Shown here: positions 1 through 7,921 of the stretch, piece by piece
How the letters are laid out: each line of letters opens with the position of its first letter
Numbering within the stretch: the stretch's first letter is position 1
DNA from: Clostridia bacterium
Lineage (GTDB): Bacteria > Bacillota > Clostridia > Christensenellales > UBA1242
Length of the DNA: 10,527 nucleotides
Reading direction: 5' to 3'
NCBI GenBank assembly: GCA_017443885.1
Contig: JAFSXW010000031.1
Span: 1-10,527, forward strand
Made by a program: the position numbers and the translations under genes
The notes under the pieces: generated by a model
Seen by the model: the letters and a program-made list of their open reading frames with translations, nothing else
Database searches by the model: none
Told to the model about the DNA's origin: nothing

Positions 1-143
1 CTTGAAGCACTAAAAAATTGAGCACTAGTTGGGTAGGCTGAATAAACGCTGTTTAAAACATCATCTAATTTTTCTTGCTTTTCTGTGAAACAAAGCAAAT
101 CGTTTAAAAATGATGGTGTGTTATTTGTATTTTTAATTTCCAT
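1..143 (-). CDS. 5' end of an unrecognised gene, partial, divergent from rpoB
   Basis: On the minus strand an ATG at 143-141 opens a frame of 47 codons that stays open to the window edge, so the gene is cut off. The product begins MEIKNTNNTPSFLND and continues as a mixed polar and hydrophobic sequence that reads like a helical protein start; no signal peptide or known motif is visible. There is no Shine-Dalgarno before the ATG, but a TTGCAA / TAATAT promoter-like pair with 17-nt spacing and a TG extension lies so close upstream that transcription could start at or within a base or two of the ATG. A leaderless mRNA would explain the missing ribosome site. In DNA this rich in A and T, an open frame of this size can arise by chance, so the call is tentative and no function is proposed. 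Confidence 0.42.
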   Translation of the reverse strand, partial: MEIKNTNNTPSFLNDLLCFTEKQEKLDDVLNSVYSAYPTSAQFFSAS

Positions 144-150
144 TAAAGAT

Positions 151-179
151 ATATTAACATAATTTACAAAAATTTGCAA
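151..179 (-). promoter_or_regulatory. candidate promoter for the divergent minus-strand gene
   Basis: Read on the minus strand, TTGCAA (179-174) and TAATAT (156-151) are separated by 17 nt, and TGT directly precedes the -10 box (extended -10). The expected start of transcription, about 7 nt after the -10 box, falls at about 144-145, essentially at the ATG of the minus-strand frame. The same TGTTAA..AT -10 form recurs at the rpoB and peptide promoters. The surrounding DNA is nearly all A and T, so chance matches are common. Confidence 0.38.
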
Positions 180-279
180 TTTTTTTAAAAATAAGTAAAT
201 AATTTTACATAGATTTAATAAAATGTCAAACAATTTAGGCAATTTTTTGTAAAAAATTAAAAATTTTTAATAAAATCTA
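180..279. other. A/T-rich intergenic spacer with UP-like tracts and a 16-bp palindrome
   Basis: No gene is seen here. The stretch is almost entirely A and T with phased A and T runs. A perfect 16-nt palindrome, ATTAAAAATTTTTAAT (256-271), ends 8 nt before the rpoB -35 box, where an UP element (contact for the alpha-subunit C-terminal domains) or an operator would sit. A/T palindromes of this size can arise by chance in such DNA, so a UP-like role is an inference. Confidence 0.4.
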
Positions 280-309
280 TTGACTTTAATTTGCTTTTTG
301 TGTTAAGAT
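280..309 (+). promoter_or_regulatory. rpoB promoter (extended -10)
   Basis: TTGACT (280-285) and TAAGAT (304-309) are 18 nt apart, with TGT (301-303) giving an extended -10 element. The expected start is near A316, leaving a leader of about 213 nt before the rpoB ATG at 529. A/T tracts directly upstream could act as an UP element. This is the best sigma-A type promoter between the left-hand gene and rpoB. It implies that rpoBC is transcribed on its own here rather than by read-through from an rplJL operon. Confidence 0.75.
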
Positions 310-315
310 ATTGTG

Positions 316-528
316 AAATTATGATGACTTATTATCGACATATATAAGAAAAAAGTGCGTGCTTTTGTTCTTTTTTGTTCGATATAAGCTGTTGTAAATG
401 GCTTTTGCCAAACAATTTTAAGGAGATGAAAAACGCATTTTTGCGACTAAAATTTTTAATATAAAAGTTATCAATTTTTGTTACAAAAGTGCGTTTTTAT
501 TATCTTTTCTACAAAAAGGAGTAATTTA
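316..528 (+). promoter_or_regulatory. long 5' leader of rpoB with alternative pairing segments
   Basis: The leader of about 213 nt contains no convincing gene. It includes a TTTTGTTC repeat (363-370 and 373-380), a hairpin with TGGC/GCCA and flanking TTGT/ACAA arms (392-415), and a 15-nt segment (429-443) that pairs with 484-498 with one G-U pair. The segment AAAAGTGCGT occurs at 351-360 and again at 485-494, so the middle segment can pair with either copy. A small local hairpin, CGCA-TTTT-TGCG (434-445), competes with both. I recognise no known riboswitch or r-protein binding site. The pairings are seen in the sequence; any regulatory role is inferred. Confidence 0.45.
516..521 (+). promoter_or_regulatory. 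Shine-Dalgarno of rpoB, fixes the start at 529
   Basis: AAGGAG lies 7 nt before ATG 529. An in-frame TTG at 478 would add 17 residues but has no ribosome site and lies inside the leader structure, and the extra residues do not look like an RpoB N-terminus. ATG 529 is therefore preferred. Confidence 0.9.
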
Positions 529-3500
529 ATGAAATCAAAATCTGTGAATGTTAAAAAAGTAAATTACGGCAGAACCGAAAGATATAAATTCGGTAAAATT
601 GATGAAGTGCTAGATTTTCCATACTTAATGGAAGTTGCTCACGAAAGTTATAACGATTTTATAACAAATGGCATTAGAAATGTTTTAAACGACTTTTCTC
701 CAATTCTAGACACTGAAAACCTTAATAGGGATATTAAAGATCCAGATAGGGATTGCCGTGTGGAATTATATTTCCTAGATCATTCGCTAGAAGGAACTCC
801 AAAATACAGCGAGGCAGAATGCAAAACCAGAGATGCAACATATAGCCTTCCACTTAAAGTTAAAATTCGTTTGGTTTATAAAGAAACAGGCGAAGTTGTG
901 GATCAAGAAGTTTTCTTTGGCGATATTCCACTTATGACAGATAATGGTTCATTTATTATAAACGGCGCAGAAAGGGCCGTTGTTTCGCAGTTGGTTAGAA
1001 GCCCTGGCGTTTATTGCAAACAAGGCGTTAATAAAACAGGCAACTTTGTTACTGAAACTTCTATTATGCCATCTCGTGGTGCATGGATTGAACTAGAAGA
1101 AGACTCTAGCGGCATAATTTATGTTCATATTGATAGAAACCGTAAACTTGTTGGTTCTATTCTTCTTCGTGGATTAGGGCTTTCTAGTGATGAAGATATT
1201 TTAGCAGTTTTTGGAAATCATCCAAGCATTGTTAAAACTCTTGAAAAAGACCCAACAAAGAGTGAAGAAGAAGCCTTAATTGAAATAAGCAAGAGATTAC
1301 GCCCAGGCGAAGTTTTAAATCTTAAAGCAATTAAGCGCAACTTAGAGAAAATGTTCTATTCAACTCGTAGATATGATGTTAGTTTGGTTGGTAGATATAA
1401 ATTCAACCAAAAACTTTCTCTTGCAAACAGAATTGAAGGAAAAACTCTTGCAGAAGATGTTAAACTTGGCAAAAAGTTACTTGCCAGCGCTGGTGAAATT
1501 GTTTCTGGCGAAACAGCAATGGCTATTCAAAATGCCGGCATAAATAGAGTTGCAGTTGTTGGCAAAAATGGCCCATTCACCATTATTGGAAACAACCAAG
1601 TTGAACTTAAAGCATACACAGGATTTAATCCTGATGAATTTAATATTGATAGATTTATTCATCTTCCAACATATCTTGAACTAACAAAAGATTGCAAAAC
1701 ACAGGAAGAAAAGAAACAAGTTTTAAGAGATAATCATGATGAACTTATTGGCAGACACCTTCTTTTAGATGATATTATTGCAACATATAACTATCATCTC
1801 AGTATTGGCGAAGGACTTGGTGAGTTAGATGATGTTGACCACCTTGGAAATCGTCGTGTTAAAGCCGTTGGTGAACTTTTAACAAACCAATTCTTCACAG
1901 CTATGGCAAAACTTGAAAGAGTTATCACCGAAAGAATGCAGGTTCAAAATGTAAACGAAGTTAGTCCAAGTTCATTAATTAATGTTAGAGCAATTAGCTC
2001 AACAATTCGTGAATTCTTTGGTTCTAGCCAAATGAGCCAGTTTATGGAGCAAACAAACCCAATTGCTTCACTTACTCATAAAAGAAGAATTTCTTCCCTA
2101 GGGCCTGGCGCTCTTACAAGAGAAAGAGCTGGCTTTGAAGTTCGTGATGTGCACTACACACACTATGGACGCCTTTGCCCTAATGAAACACCAGAAGGCC
2201 AAAACATTGGATTAATTAACTCGCTTGCAACTTATGCAAAACTTAATAAATATGGCTTCCTAGAGGCTCCATATAGGAAAATAGATAAAGCAACTGGCAA
2301 GGTTACAAAAGAAGTTGTTTACATGAGTGCTGATGTGGAAGAGAAATATGTTATTGCGCAAGCAAACGAGCCAATAGCAGAAGATGGCACTCTTGCAAAT
2401 GAAAGAATTATTTGCCGTAAGAAAGGCGAAATTGTGGAACTTCCTAAGAGCCAAATTGATTTTATTGATGTTAGCCCAAAGGAACTTATTAGTATTGCAA
2501 CAACTCTAGTTCCATTTATTGAAAACGATGACGCAACTCGTGCGATGATGGCTTCAAACATGCAACGCCAAGCCGTTCCTCTTCTAAAAACAGAAGCACC
2601 TATTATTGCAACTGGAACAGAACATAGAATTGCTGTTGATAGTGGCATAATGGTTGTTAGCAAAACAGAAGGCACTGTTAAATATGCAAGTGCAGATAAA
2701 ATTATTGTTACAAATAAAGATGGCGGGGAAGAAACCTACACTCTTACAAAATTTGTTCGTTCAAACAACGGAACATGTATGATTCAAAAACCAATTGTTA
2801 AGACTGGCGAAAAAGTTAAAGTGGGCGATGTTTTAGCCGATGGCCCTTCAACTAATAATGGAGAACTTTCAATTGGTAAAAACATCTTAGTTGCCTTCAT
2901 GCCTTGGGAAGGATATAACTTTGAGGACGCAATACTTATTAGTGAAGAACTAGTTGAAGAAGATGTTTTAACCAGCGTTCACATTGAAGAATATGAACAA
3001 GACGCAAGAGACACTAAACTTGGCCCAGAAGAAATAACAAGGGATATTCCTAATGTTAGCGAAGAAGCCCTAGCAAACCTAGATGAAAACGGAATTATTA
3101 TGGTTGGTGCCGAAGTTGTTCCTGGCGATATCTTGGTTGGTAAGGTTACTCCAAAAGGCGAAACAGAACTAACCCCAGAAGAAAGATTGCTTCGTGCAAT
3201 ATTTGGGGAAAAAGCAAGAGAAGTGAGAGACACTAGCCTTCGTGTTCAACATGGTGAAGGTGGTGTTGTAGTTGATGTTAAGGTGTTCACTCGTGAAAAC
3301 AAAGATGAACTTCCAACTGGCGTAACTAAACTTGTTCGTGTTTATATTGCTCAAAAGAGAAAAATGAGCGTTGGTGATAAAATGTCTGGTAGACATGGAA
3401 ACAAAGGTGTTGTTTCAAGAATTCTTCCAAAAGCAGATATGCCTTTCCTTCCAGACGGAACACCTATTCAAATTCTATTAAACCCTCTTGGCGTGCCATC

Positions 3501-4263
3501 TCGTATGAATATTGGTCAGCTTCTTGAAGTTCACTTAGCTCTTGCTTGCAAGGCAATGAATTGGAAAATTGCAACACCAGTATTTGATGGTGCAAAAGAA
3601 GACGAAATTCAAAGATTACTTGTTGAAAACGGCTTCCCAGCAGATGGTAAACTTCAACTTTATGATGGAAGAACTGGTGAACCATTTGAAAATAGGGCAA
3701 CAGTTGGATATATGTATATGCTAAAACTTCATCACCTTGTTGATGATAAAATGCATGCTCGTAGCATTGGACCATACTCTATGGTAACTCAACAACCACT
3801 TGGCGGCAAGGCGCAATTTGGTGGTCAAAGATTTGGTGAAATGGAAGTTTGGGCTCTTGAAGCTTATGGCGCAGCCAATGTTCTTCAAGAAATGCTAACT
3901 GTTAAATCTGATGATGTTATGGGTCGTGTTAAAACTTATGAATCTATTGTTAAGGGCGAAAACATCACAGAACCTGGTATTCCAGAATCATTTAAAGTGC
4001 TAAATAAAGAACTTCAAGGTTTGGCACTAGATGTGAAAGTTCTAACAGAAGATAAACAAGAAATTGAACTTAAAGAACTTCCAGATGAAATTAAAGAAAA
4101 TATCGACATTCGTGCAGAAAAGAAGAAACAGCAAGAAGAAGTTGATGTTGAACTAGAAGATCCATATCTTGGAACTAACGACTTAGAACATGATATTATG
4201 GGTGTTACTATGTCGCAAGAAGAAGATGTTGATTCTCTATTTGATTTAGATGACGATATTTAA
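529..4263 (+). CDS. rpoB: DNA-directed RNA polymerase subunit beta
   Basis: This is the beta subunit of RNA polymerase, which forms one pincer and half of the active-site cleft. The product is 1244 aa, normal for Firmicutes. Landmarks in order are: the NGAERAVVSQLVRSPGVY stretch (about 145-162); the rifampicin/fork-loop region (about 496-528), keeping H517 and S522 (E. coli H526, S531); the nucleotide-contacting lysines K951 (GDKMSGRHG) and K959 (GNKG); and the GGKAQFGGQRFGEMEVWALEAYGA clamp/switch segment from about 1092. An acidic tail follows after about 1190, as in many Clostridia. It starts at ATG 529 behind AAGGAG. rpoC follows after 39 nt, so the two are co-transcribed. Oddities are E507 where D is normal (E. 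coli D516), A528 for G537, and CPNETPEGQ (551-558) for the usual CPIETPEGP. Codon use resembles rpoC and is clearly richer in G and C than the genes after 7920. Confidence 0.98.
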   Translation: MKSKSVNVKKVNYGRTERYKFGKIDEVLDFPYLMEVAHESYNDFITNGIRNVLNDFSPILDTENLNRDIKDPDRDCRVELYFLDHSLEGTPKYSEAECKTRDATYSLPLKVKIRLVYKETGEVVDQEVFFGDIPLMTDNGSFIINGAERAVVSQLVRSPGVYCKQGVNKTGNFVTETSIMPSRGAWIELEEDSSGIIYVHIDRNRKLVGSILLRGLGLSSDEDILAVFGNHPSIVKTLEKDPTKSEEEALIEISKRLRPGEVLNLKAIKRNLEKMFYSTRRYDVSLVGRYKFNQKLSLANRIEGKTLAEDVKLGKKLLASAGEIVSGETAMAIQNAGINRVAVVGKNGPFTIIGNNQVELKAYTGFNPDEFNIDRFIHLPTYLELTKDCKTQEEKKQVLRDNHDELIGRHLLLDDIIATYNYHLSIGEGLGELDDVDHLGNRRVKAVGELLTNQFFTAMAKLERVITERMQVQNVNEVSPSSLINVRAISSTIREFFGSSQMSQFMEQTNPIASLTHKRRISSLGPGALTRERAGFEVRDVHYTHYGRLCPNETPEGQNIGLINSLATYAKLNKYGFLEAPYRKIDKATGKVTKEVVYMSADVEEKYVIAQANEPIAEDGTLANERIICRKKGEIVELPKSQIDFIDVSPKELISIATTLVPFIENDDATRAMMASNMQRQAVPLLKTEAPIIATGTEHRIAVDSGIMVVSKTEGTVKYASADKIIVTNKDGGEETYTLTKFVRSNNGTCMIQKPIVKTGEKVKVGDVLADGPSTNNGELSIGKNILVAFMPWEGYNFEDAILISEELVEEDVLTSVHIEEYEQDARDTKLGPEEITRDIPNVSEEALANLDENGIIMVGAEVVPGDILVGKVTPKGETELTPEERLLRAIFGEKAREVRDTSLRVQHGEGGVVVDVKVFTRENKDELPTGVTKLVRVYIAQKRKMSVGDKMSGRHGNKGVVSRILPKADMPFLPDGTPIQILLNPLGVPSRMNIGQLLEVHLALACKAMNWKIATPVFDGAKEDEIQRLLVENGFPADGKLQLYDGRTGEPFENRATVGYMYMLKLHHLVDDKMHARSIGPYSMVTQQPLGGKAQFGGQRFGEMEVWALEAYGAANVLQEMLTVKSDDVMGRVKTYESIVKGENITEPGIPESFKVLNKELQGLALDVKVLTEDKQEIELKELPDEIKENIDIRAEKKKQQEEVDVELEDPYLGTNDLEHDIMGVTMSQEEDVDSLFDLDDDI

Positions 4264-4275
4264 TTAGAAAATAAA

Positions 4276-4289
4276 GTGGACTTTTCCAC
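4276..4289 (+). other. small hairpin in the rpoB-rpoC gap
   Basis: GTGGA (4276-4280) and TCCAC (4285-4289) form a 5-bp stem with a CTTT loop, ending one nt before the TAAGGAG ribosome site of rpoC (AAGGAG 4292-4297). No T run follows, so it is not a terminator. It could influence rpoC translation or mRNA processing, or be incidental. Confidence 0.35.
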
Positions 4290-4302
4290 ATAAGGAGAAA
4301 AT

Positions 4303-7300
4303 ATGTTTGAATTAAACAATTTTGATTCTATGAAAATAACCTTAGCCAGCCCAGAAAAAATTAGAGAGTGGAGCCATGGCGAGGTTACAAAACCAGAAAC
4401 AATAAATTATAGAACTCAAAAACCAGAAAGAGATGGTCTTTTCTGCGAACGCATTTTCGGACCAACTAAAGATTGGGAATGCCATTGCGGAAAATATAAA
4501 AGAGTTCGTTATAAAGGTGTTGTTTGCGATAAGTGTGGTGTTGAAGTTACAAGTTCTAAGGTTCGTCGTGAAAGAATGGGGCATATCGAGCTGGTTAGCC
4601 CAGTTTCTCACATGTGGTATTTTAAAGGCGTTCCTTCAAGAATCGGTCTTCTTCTAGAACTTCCAGTTAAGCAACTAGAACAAGTTTTATATTTCACTTC
4701 ATTTATTGTTACTGATCCGGGCACAACTGATTTTGAAATGAAGCAAGTTATCAACGACAGAGAATATCGTGAAGCCGTTGAAAAATTTGGCCCAAAATCT
4801 TTTAAAGCCGGAATGGGTGCTGAAGTTATTAAAGAGCTTCTTTCTAAAATAGATATTGAAGAAGAAACAAGAATAACTCGTGAAATTGTGAACAATTCTA
4901 AGGGGCAAAAGAAACTTAAAGCTGCAAAACGCCTTGGAATTCTTGAAGCGTTTAGGCAAGGTGGAAGCAAGCCAGAATGGATGATTCTAGATGTGCTTCC
5001 TGTTATTCCACCAGATATTCGCCCTATGGTTCAACTAGATGGCGGAAGATTTGCAACAAGCGATCTTAACGACCTTTATAGAAGAGTTATAAACAGAAAC
5101 AACCGTCTTAAAAAACTTATTGAACTAGGCGCACCTGATATTATTATTAGAAATGAAAAGCGTATGCTTCAAGAAGCCGTAGATGCTCTTATTGATAACG
5201 GCAGAAGAGGCAAAGCAATAAGCGGAGCTAGCAACCGTGAACTTAAATCTTTATCTGCACTTCTTCGTGGTAAGCAAGGTAGATTTAGGCAAAACCTTCT
5301 TGGAAAGCGTGTTGACTATTCTGGCCGTTCGGTTATCGTTGTTGGCCCAAGCCTTAAAATTTATCAATGCGGACTTCCAAAAGAAATGGCACTTGAACTA
5401 TTTAAGCCATTTGTTATGAAACGCCTTGTTGATTTAAACCAAACTCATAATATTAAAAGTGCTAAGAGAATTGTTGAAAGAGCAAGACCAGTTGTTTGGG
5501 ATGTTCTTGAAGATGTTATTAAAGATCACCCAGTTCTTTTAAACCGTGCTCCAACACTTCATAGGCTTGGTATTCAAGCATTTGAACCAGTGCTTGTTGA
5601 GGGAAGAGCAATTAAACTTCACCCACTAACATGTACTGCATTTAACGCCGACTTCGATGGAGACCAAATGCCAGTTCACGTTCCACTATCACTTGAAGCA
5701 CAAGCAGAAGCAAGATTCTTGATGATTGCTTCGAATAACATTTTAAAACCAAGCAATGGTGAACCAATCACAGTTCCAACTCAGGATATGATACTTGGTA
5801 ACTACTATTTAACATACGCTAAAGACGGCGCAAAGGGCGAAGGCAAAACATTTAGCGATGCCGATGAAGCAATTCTTGCATATTCTAATGGCGATATTGA
5901 ACTTCAATCAAAAGTGAACATTCGTGTTCAAAAGATGATAGATGGCAAGATGTATTCTAAACGCCTAAACACAACAGTTGGAAGAGTTATATTTAACCGT
6001 GAAATTCCACAAAATCTAGGCCTAACCCCTAGAAACACCCCAGAGGATATGTTAAACCTAGAAGTTGATTATCCTTGTGGTAAAAAGCAAATTCAAAAGA
6101 TTATTAAAGCTTGCTATGACAACCTTGGCCCAACAGAAACAGCAAAAATGCTTGATAGAATTAAAGAGATGGGCTATAAATATTCAACAAAAGCCTGCAT
6201 CACTGCATGCTTGTTTGATGTTAAGGTTACTCCAAAGCGTGGCGAAATTATTGAAAAGGCAAATCAGGCTTCACTTCTTATTGAAAAGCAATATAAGCGT
6301 GGTTTAATTACAAACTATGAAAAAGCTGAAAAATTAACAGATGCATGGAACACAGCAATGGGCGAAATGGAAAAAGCTGTTATGGCAGAATTTGGCCCAA
6401 CAAACCCACTAAAAATGATGGTTGACTCTCAGGCTCGTGGTAATGCGGGAAATATGTGCCAGCTAGCAGGTCTTCGTGGCATAATGGTTTCAACATCTGG
6501 AAAAGTTATTGAAGTGCCAATTAGATCTTGCTTTAAATCAGGCCTAAGCGTTATTGAATACTTCATTGCAACGCGTGGTGGTCGTAAAGGTATGGTTGAT
6601 AAGGCTCTTAAAACGGCTGATGCCGGTTATTTAACAAGAAGGCTTGTTGATGTTGCGCAAGAAGTTGTTGTTGATGATGAAGATTGCTTTGCAAGCCTTG
6701 GCGAAAAAATTAAAGGTGCAGAAGTTAGCGCAATATTTGATAGTGGAAGAGAAGTTGAAAGCCTAAAAGATAGAATTTATGGCCGATTCCCAACAAAAGA
6801 TGTTGTTGATCCTGCAACTGGCGAAGTTCTTGCAAAAGGCAATGAAATGATAACCCTAGAGCAAGCAACAAACATTGAAAAAGCTGGAATTAAAAGCGTT
6901 GAAATTAGAACGGTGTTCACTTGTAAATCTAAACACGGCGTTTGTGCAAAATGCTATGGAAGAAACATGGCAAGCCGTGATCCTGTTAAGGTTGGTGAGG
7001 CAGTTGGTATTATTGCAGCTCAATCAATTGGTGAACCAGGAACACAGCTAACGATGAAAGTCTTCCAAGCTGGTGGAACGGCTTCTGCTGCCGATATTAC
7101 GCAAGGTCTTCCAAGGGTTGAAGAAATCTTTGAAGCTAAAAAACCAAAGGGCGTTGCAGTTATTAGTGAAGTTAGCGGAAAGGTTAAAACCGTTAGTGAA
7201 GCAAAACAACTTGTTGTTGTTGAAATGGCTGATGGCAACGAAATTAGCTATGCAATTCCTTATGGCGTTAAATACATTGTTCATGAAGGCGACACTGTTG

Positions 7301-7872
7301 AACCAGGTTCAATGTTCACAGAGGGCCCACTAAACCCACATGATATTCTAAAAACTCGTGGTGTTAAGGGTGTTCAAGATTACATTATGCGTGAAGTTTT
7401 AAAAGCTTATAAACTTTATGGCGTTGATGTTAACGATAAACACATTGAAATTATTGTTCGCCAAATGCTTAGAAAAGTTAAGATTGATGACAGTGGCGAC
7501 ACAACTCTTCTTCCTGGTGATTTAGTTGATATCTTCAAATATGAAGAAGAAAACGAAAAAGTTTTAGCAGAAGGCGGAGCTCCTGCAATGGCTCACAGAG
7601 TATTGCTTTCAATCACAAAAGCTGCTCTTGCAACAGAAGGCTTCTTATCTGCTGCTTCCTTCCAGGAAACAATAAGAGTGCTTACTGATGCTGCAATTAA
7701 GGGCAAAGAAGATCCACTAATTGGATTAAAAGAAAATGTTATTATCGGTAAACTTATTCCTGCAGGAACAGGCCTCAGAAGATATCGTGATGTTGTTCCT
7801 AGCCAGCAAGGAGTAATCACTAAAGAAGAAGTTGAAACACCTTCAAATGAGGAAACCGAAATATTAGAATAA
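4303..7872 (+). CDS. rpoC: DNA-directed RNA polymerase subunit beta'
   Basis: This is the beta' subunit, which carries the catalytic magnesium site. The product is 1189 aa, a normal Firmicutes length. Landmarks are: the N-terminal zinc site C60, C62, C75, C78; the lid/rudder and switch region (NLLGKRVDYSGRSVIVVGP); the catalytic NADFDGD motif with D450, D452 and D454; the bridge helix (about 754-785); the second zinc site C795, C874, C881, C884; and the trigger loop (about 916-935). The start ATG 4303 has AAGGAG six nt upstream. It is the second gene of the rpoBC operon and is followed at once by a terminator. Unusual residues are P457 after DFDGDQM (normally A), R758 and G760 in TRGGRKG (normally THGARKG), Q710 in DSQARG (normally DSGARG), and K919, V920 and Q922 in the trigger loop, where MRTFH is normal. 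All known metal ligands are present and the frame is intact, so this is a functional but divergent subunit. Confidence 0.98.
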   Translation: MFELNNFDSMKITLASPEKIREWSHGEVTKPETINYRTQKPERDGLFCERIFGPTKDWECHCGKYKRVRYKGVVCDKCGVEVTSSKVRRERMGHIELVSPVSHMWYFKGVPSRIGLLLELPVKQLEQVLYFTSFIVTDPGTTDFEMKQVINDREYREAVEKFGPKSFKAGMGAEVIKELLSKIDIEEETRITREIVNNSKGQKKLKAAKRLGILEAFRQGGSKPEWMILDVLPVIPPDIRPMVQLDGGRFATSDLNDLYRRVINRNNRLKKLIELGAPDIIIRNEKRMLQEAVDALIDNGRRGKAISGASNRELKSLSALLRGKQGRFRQNLLGKRVDYSGRSVIVVGPSLKIYQCGLPKEMALELFKPFVMKRLVDLNQTHNIKSAKRIVERARPVVWDVLEDVIKDHPVLLNRAPTLHRLGIQAFEPVLVEGRAIKLHPLTCTAFNADFDGDQMPVHVPLSLEAQAEARFLMIASNNILKPSNGEPITVPTQDMILGNYYLTYAKDGAKGEGKTFSDADEAILAYSNGDIELQSKVNIRVQKMIDGKMYSKRLNTTVGRVIFNREIPQNLGLTPRNTPEDMLNLEVDYPCGKKQIQKIIKACYDNLGPTETAKMLDRIKEMGYKYSTKACITACLFDVKVTPKRGEIIEKANQASLLIEKQYKRGLITNYEKAEKLTDAWNTAMGEMEKAVMAEFGPTNPLKMMVDSQARGNAGNMCQLAGLRGIMVSTSGKVIEVPIRSCFKSGLSVIEYFIATRGGRKGMVDKALKTADAGYLTRRLVDVAQEVVVDDEDCFASLGEKIKGAEVSAIFDSGREVESLKDRIYGRFPTKDVVDPATGEVLAKGNEMITLEQATNIEKAGIKSVEIRTVFTCKSKHGVCAKCYGRNMASRDPVKVGEAVGIIAAQSIGEPGTQLTMKVFQAGGTASAADITQGLPRVEEIFEAKKPKGVAVISEVSGKVKTVSEAKQLVVVEMADGNEISYAIPYGVKYIVHEGDTVEPGSMFTEGPLNPHDILKTRGVKGVQDYIMREVLKAYKLYGVDVNDKHIEIIVRQMLRKVKIDDSGDTTLLPGDLVDIFKYEEENEKVLAEGGAPAMAHRVLLSITKAALATEGFLSAASFQETIRVLTDAAIKGKEDPLIGLKENVIIGKLIPAGTGLRRYRDVVPSQQGVITKEEVETPSNEETEILE

Positions 7873-7877
7873 AATAG

Positions 7878-7909
7878 AAAAAGCACCCAAAAATAAAGGG
7901 TGCTTTTTT
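7878..7909 (+). terminator. intrinsic terminator of the rpoBC operon
   Basis: The stem GCACCC (7883-7888) / GGGTGC (7898-7903) is extended by AAAAA (7878-7882) pairing with TTTTT (7904-7908), with a 9-nt A-rich loop. The T run to 7909 completes a classical rho-independent terminator starting 6 nt after the rpoC stop. The A run on the left arm means it could also stop transcription arriving from the right. Confidence 0.92.
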
Positions 7910-7921
7910 AATATTGTAATG

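Noticed and set aside
426..464. 12-codon leader peptide (MKNAFLRLKFLI) in the rpoB leader
   Set aside because: The GGAG abuts the ATG with no spacing, so initiation is unlikely, and the codons show no regulatory pattern such as repeated amino acids.
478..528. Longer RpoB start at TTG 478 adding 17 residues
   Set aside because: No ribosome site precedes it, the extra residues do not resemble RpoB, and ATG 529 has AAGGAG at ideal spacing.
1477..3775. Minus-strand open frames of 60-118 codons within rpoB
   Set aside because: They lie wholly antisense to conserved rpoB codons, lack ribosome sites and read as shadow translations of the real gene.
4342..7886. Other-frame and antisense open frames within rpoC
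   Set aside because: They overlap highly conserved RpoC motifs, have no ribosome sites and show no recognisable protein features.
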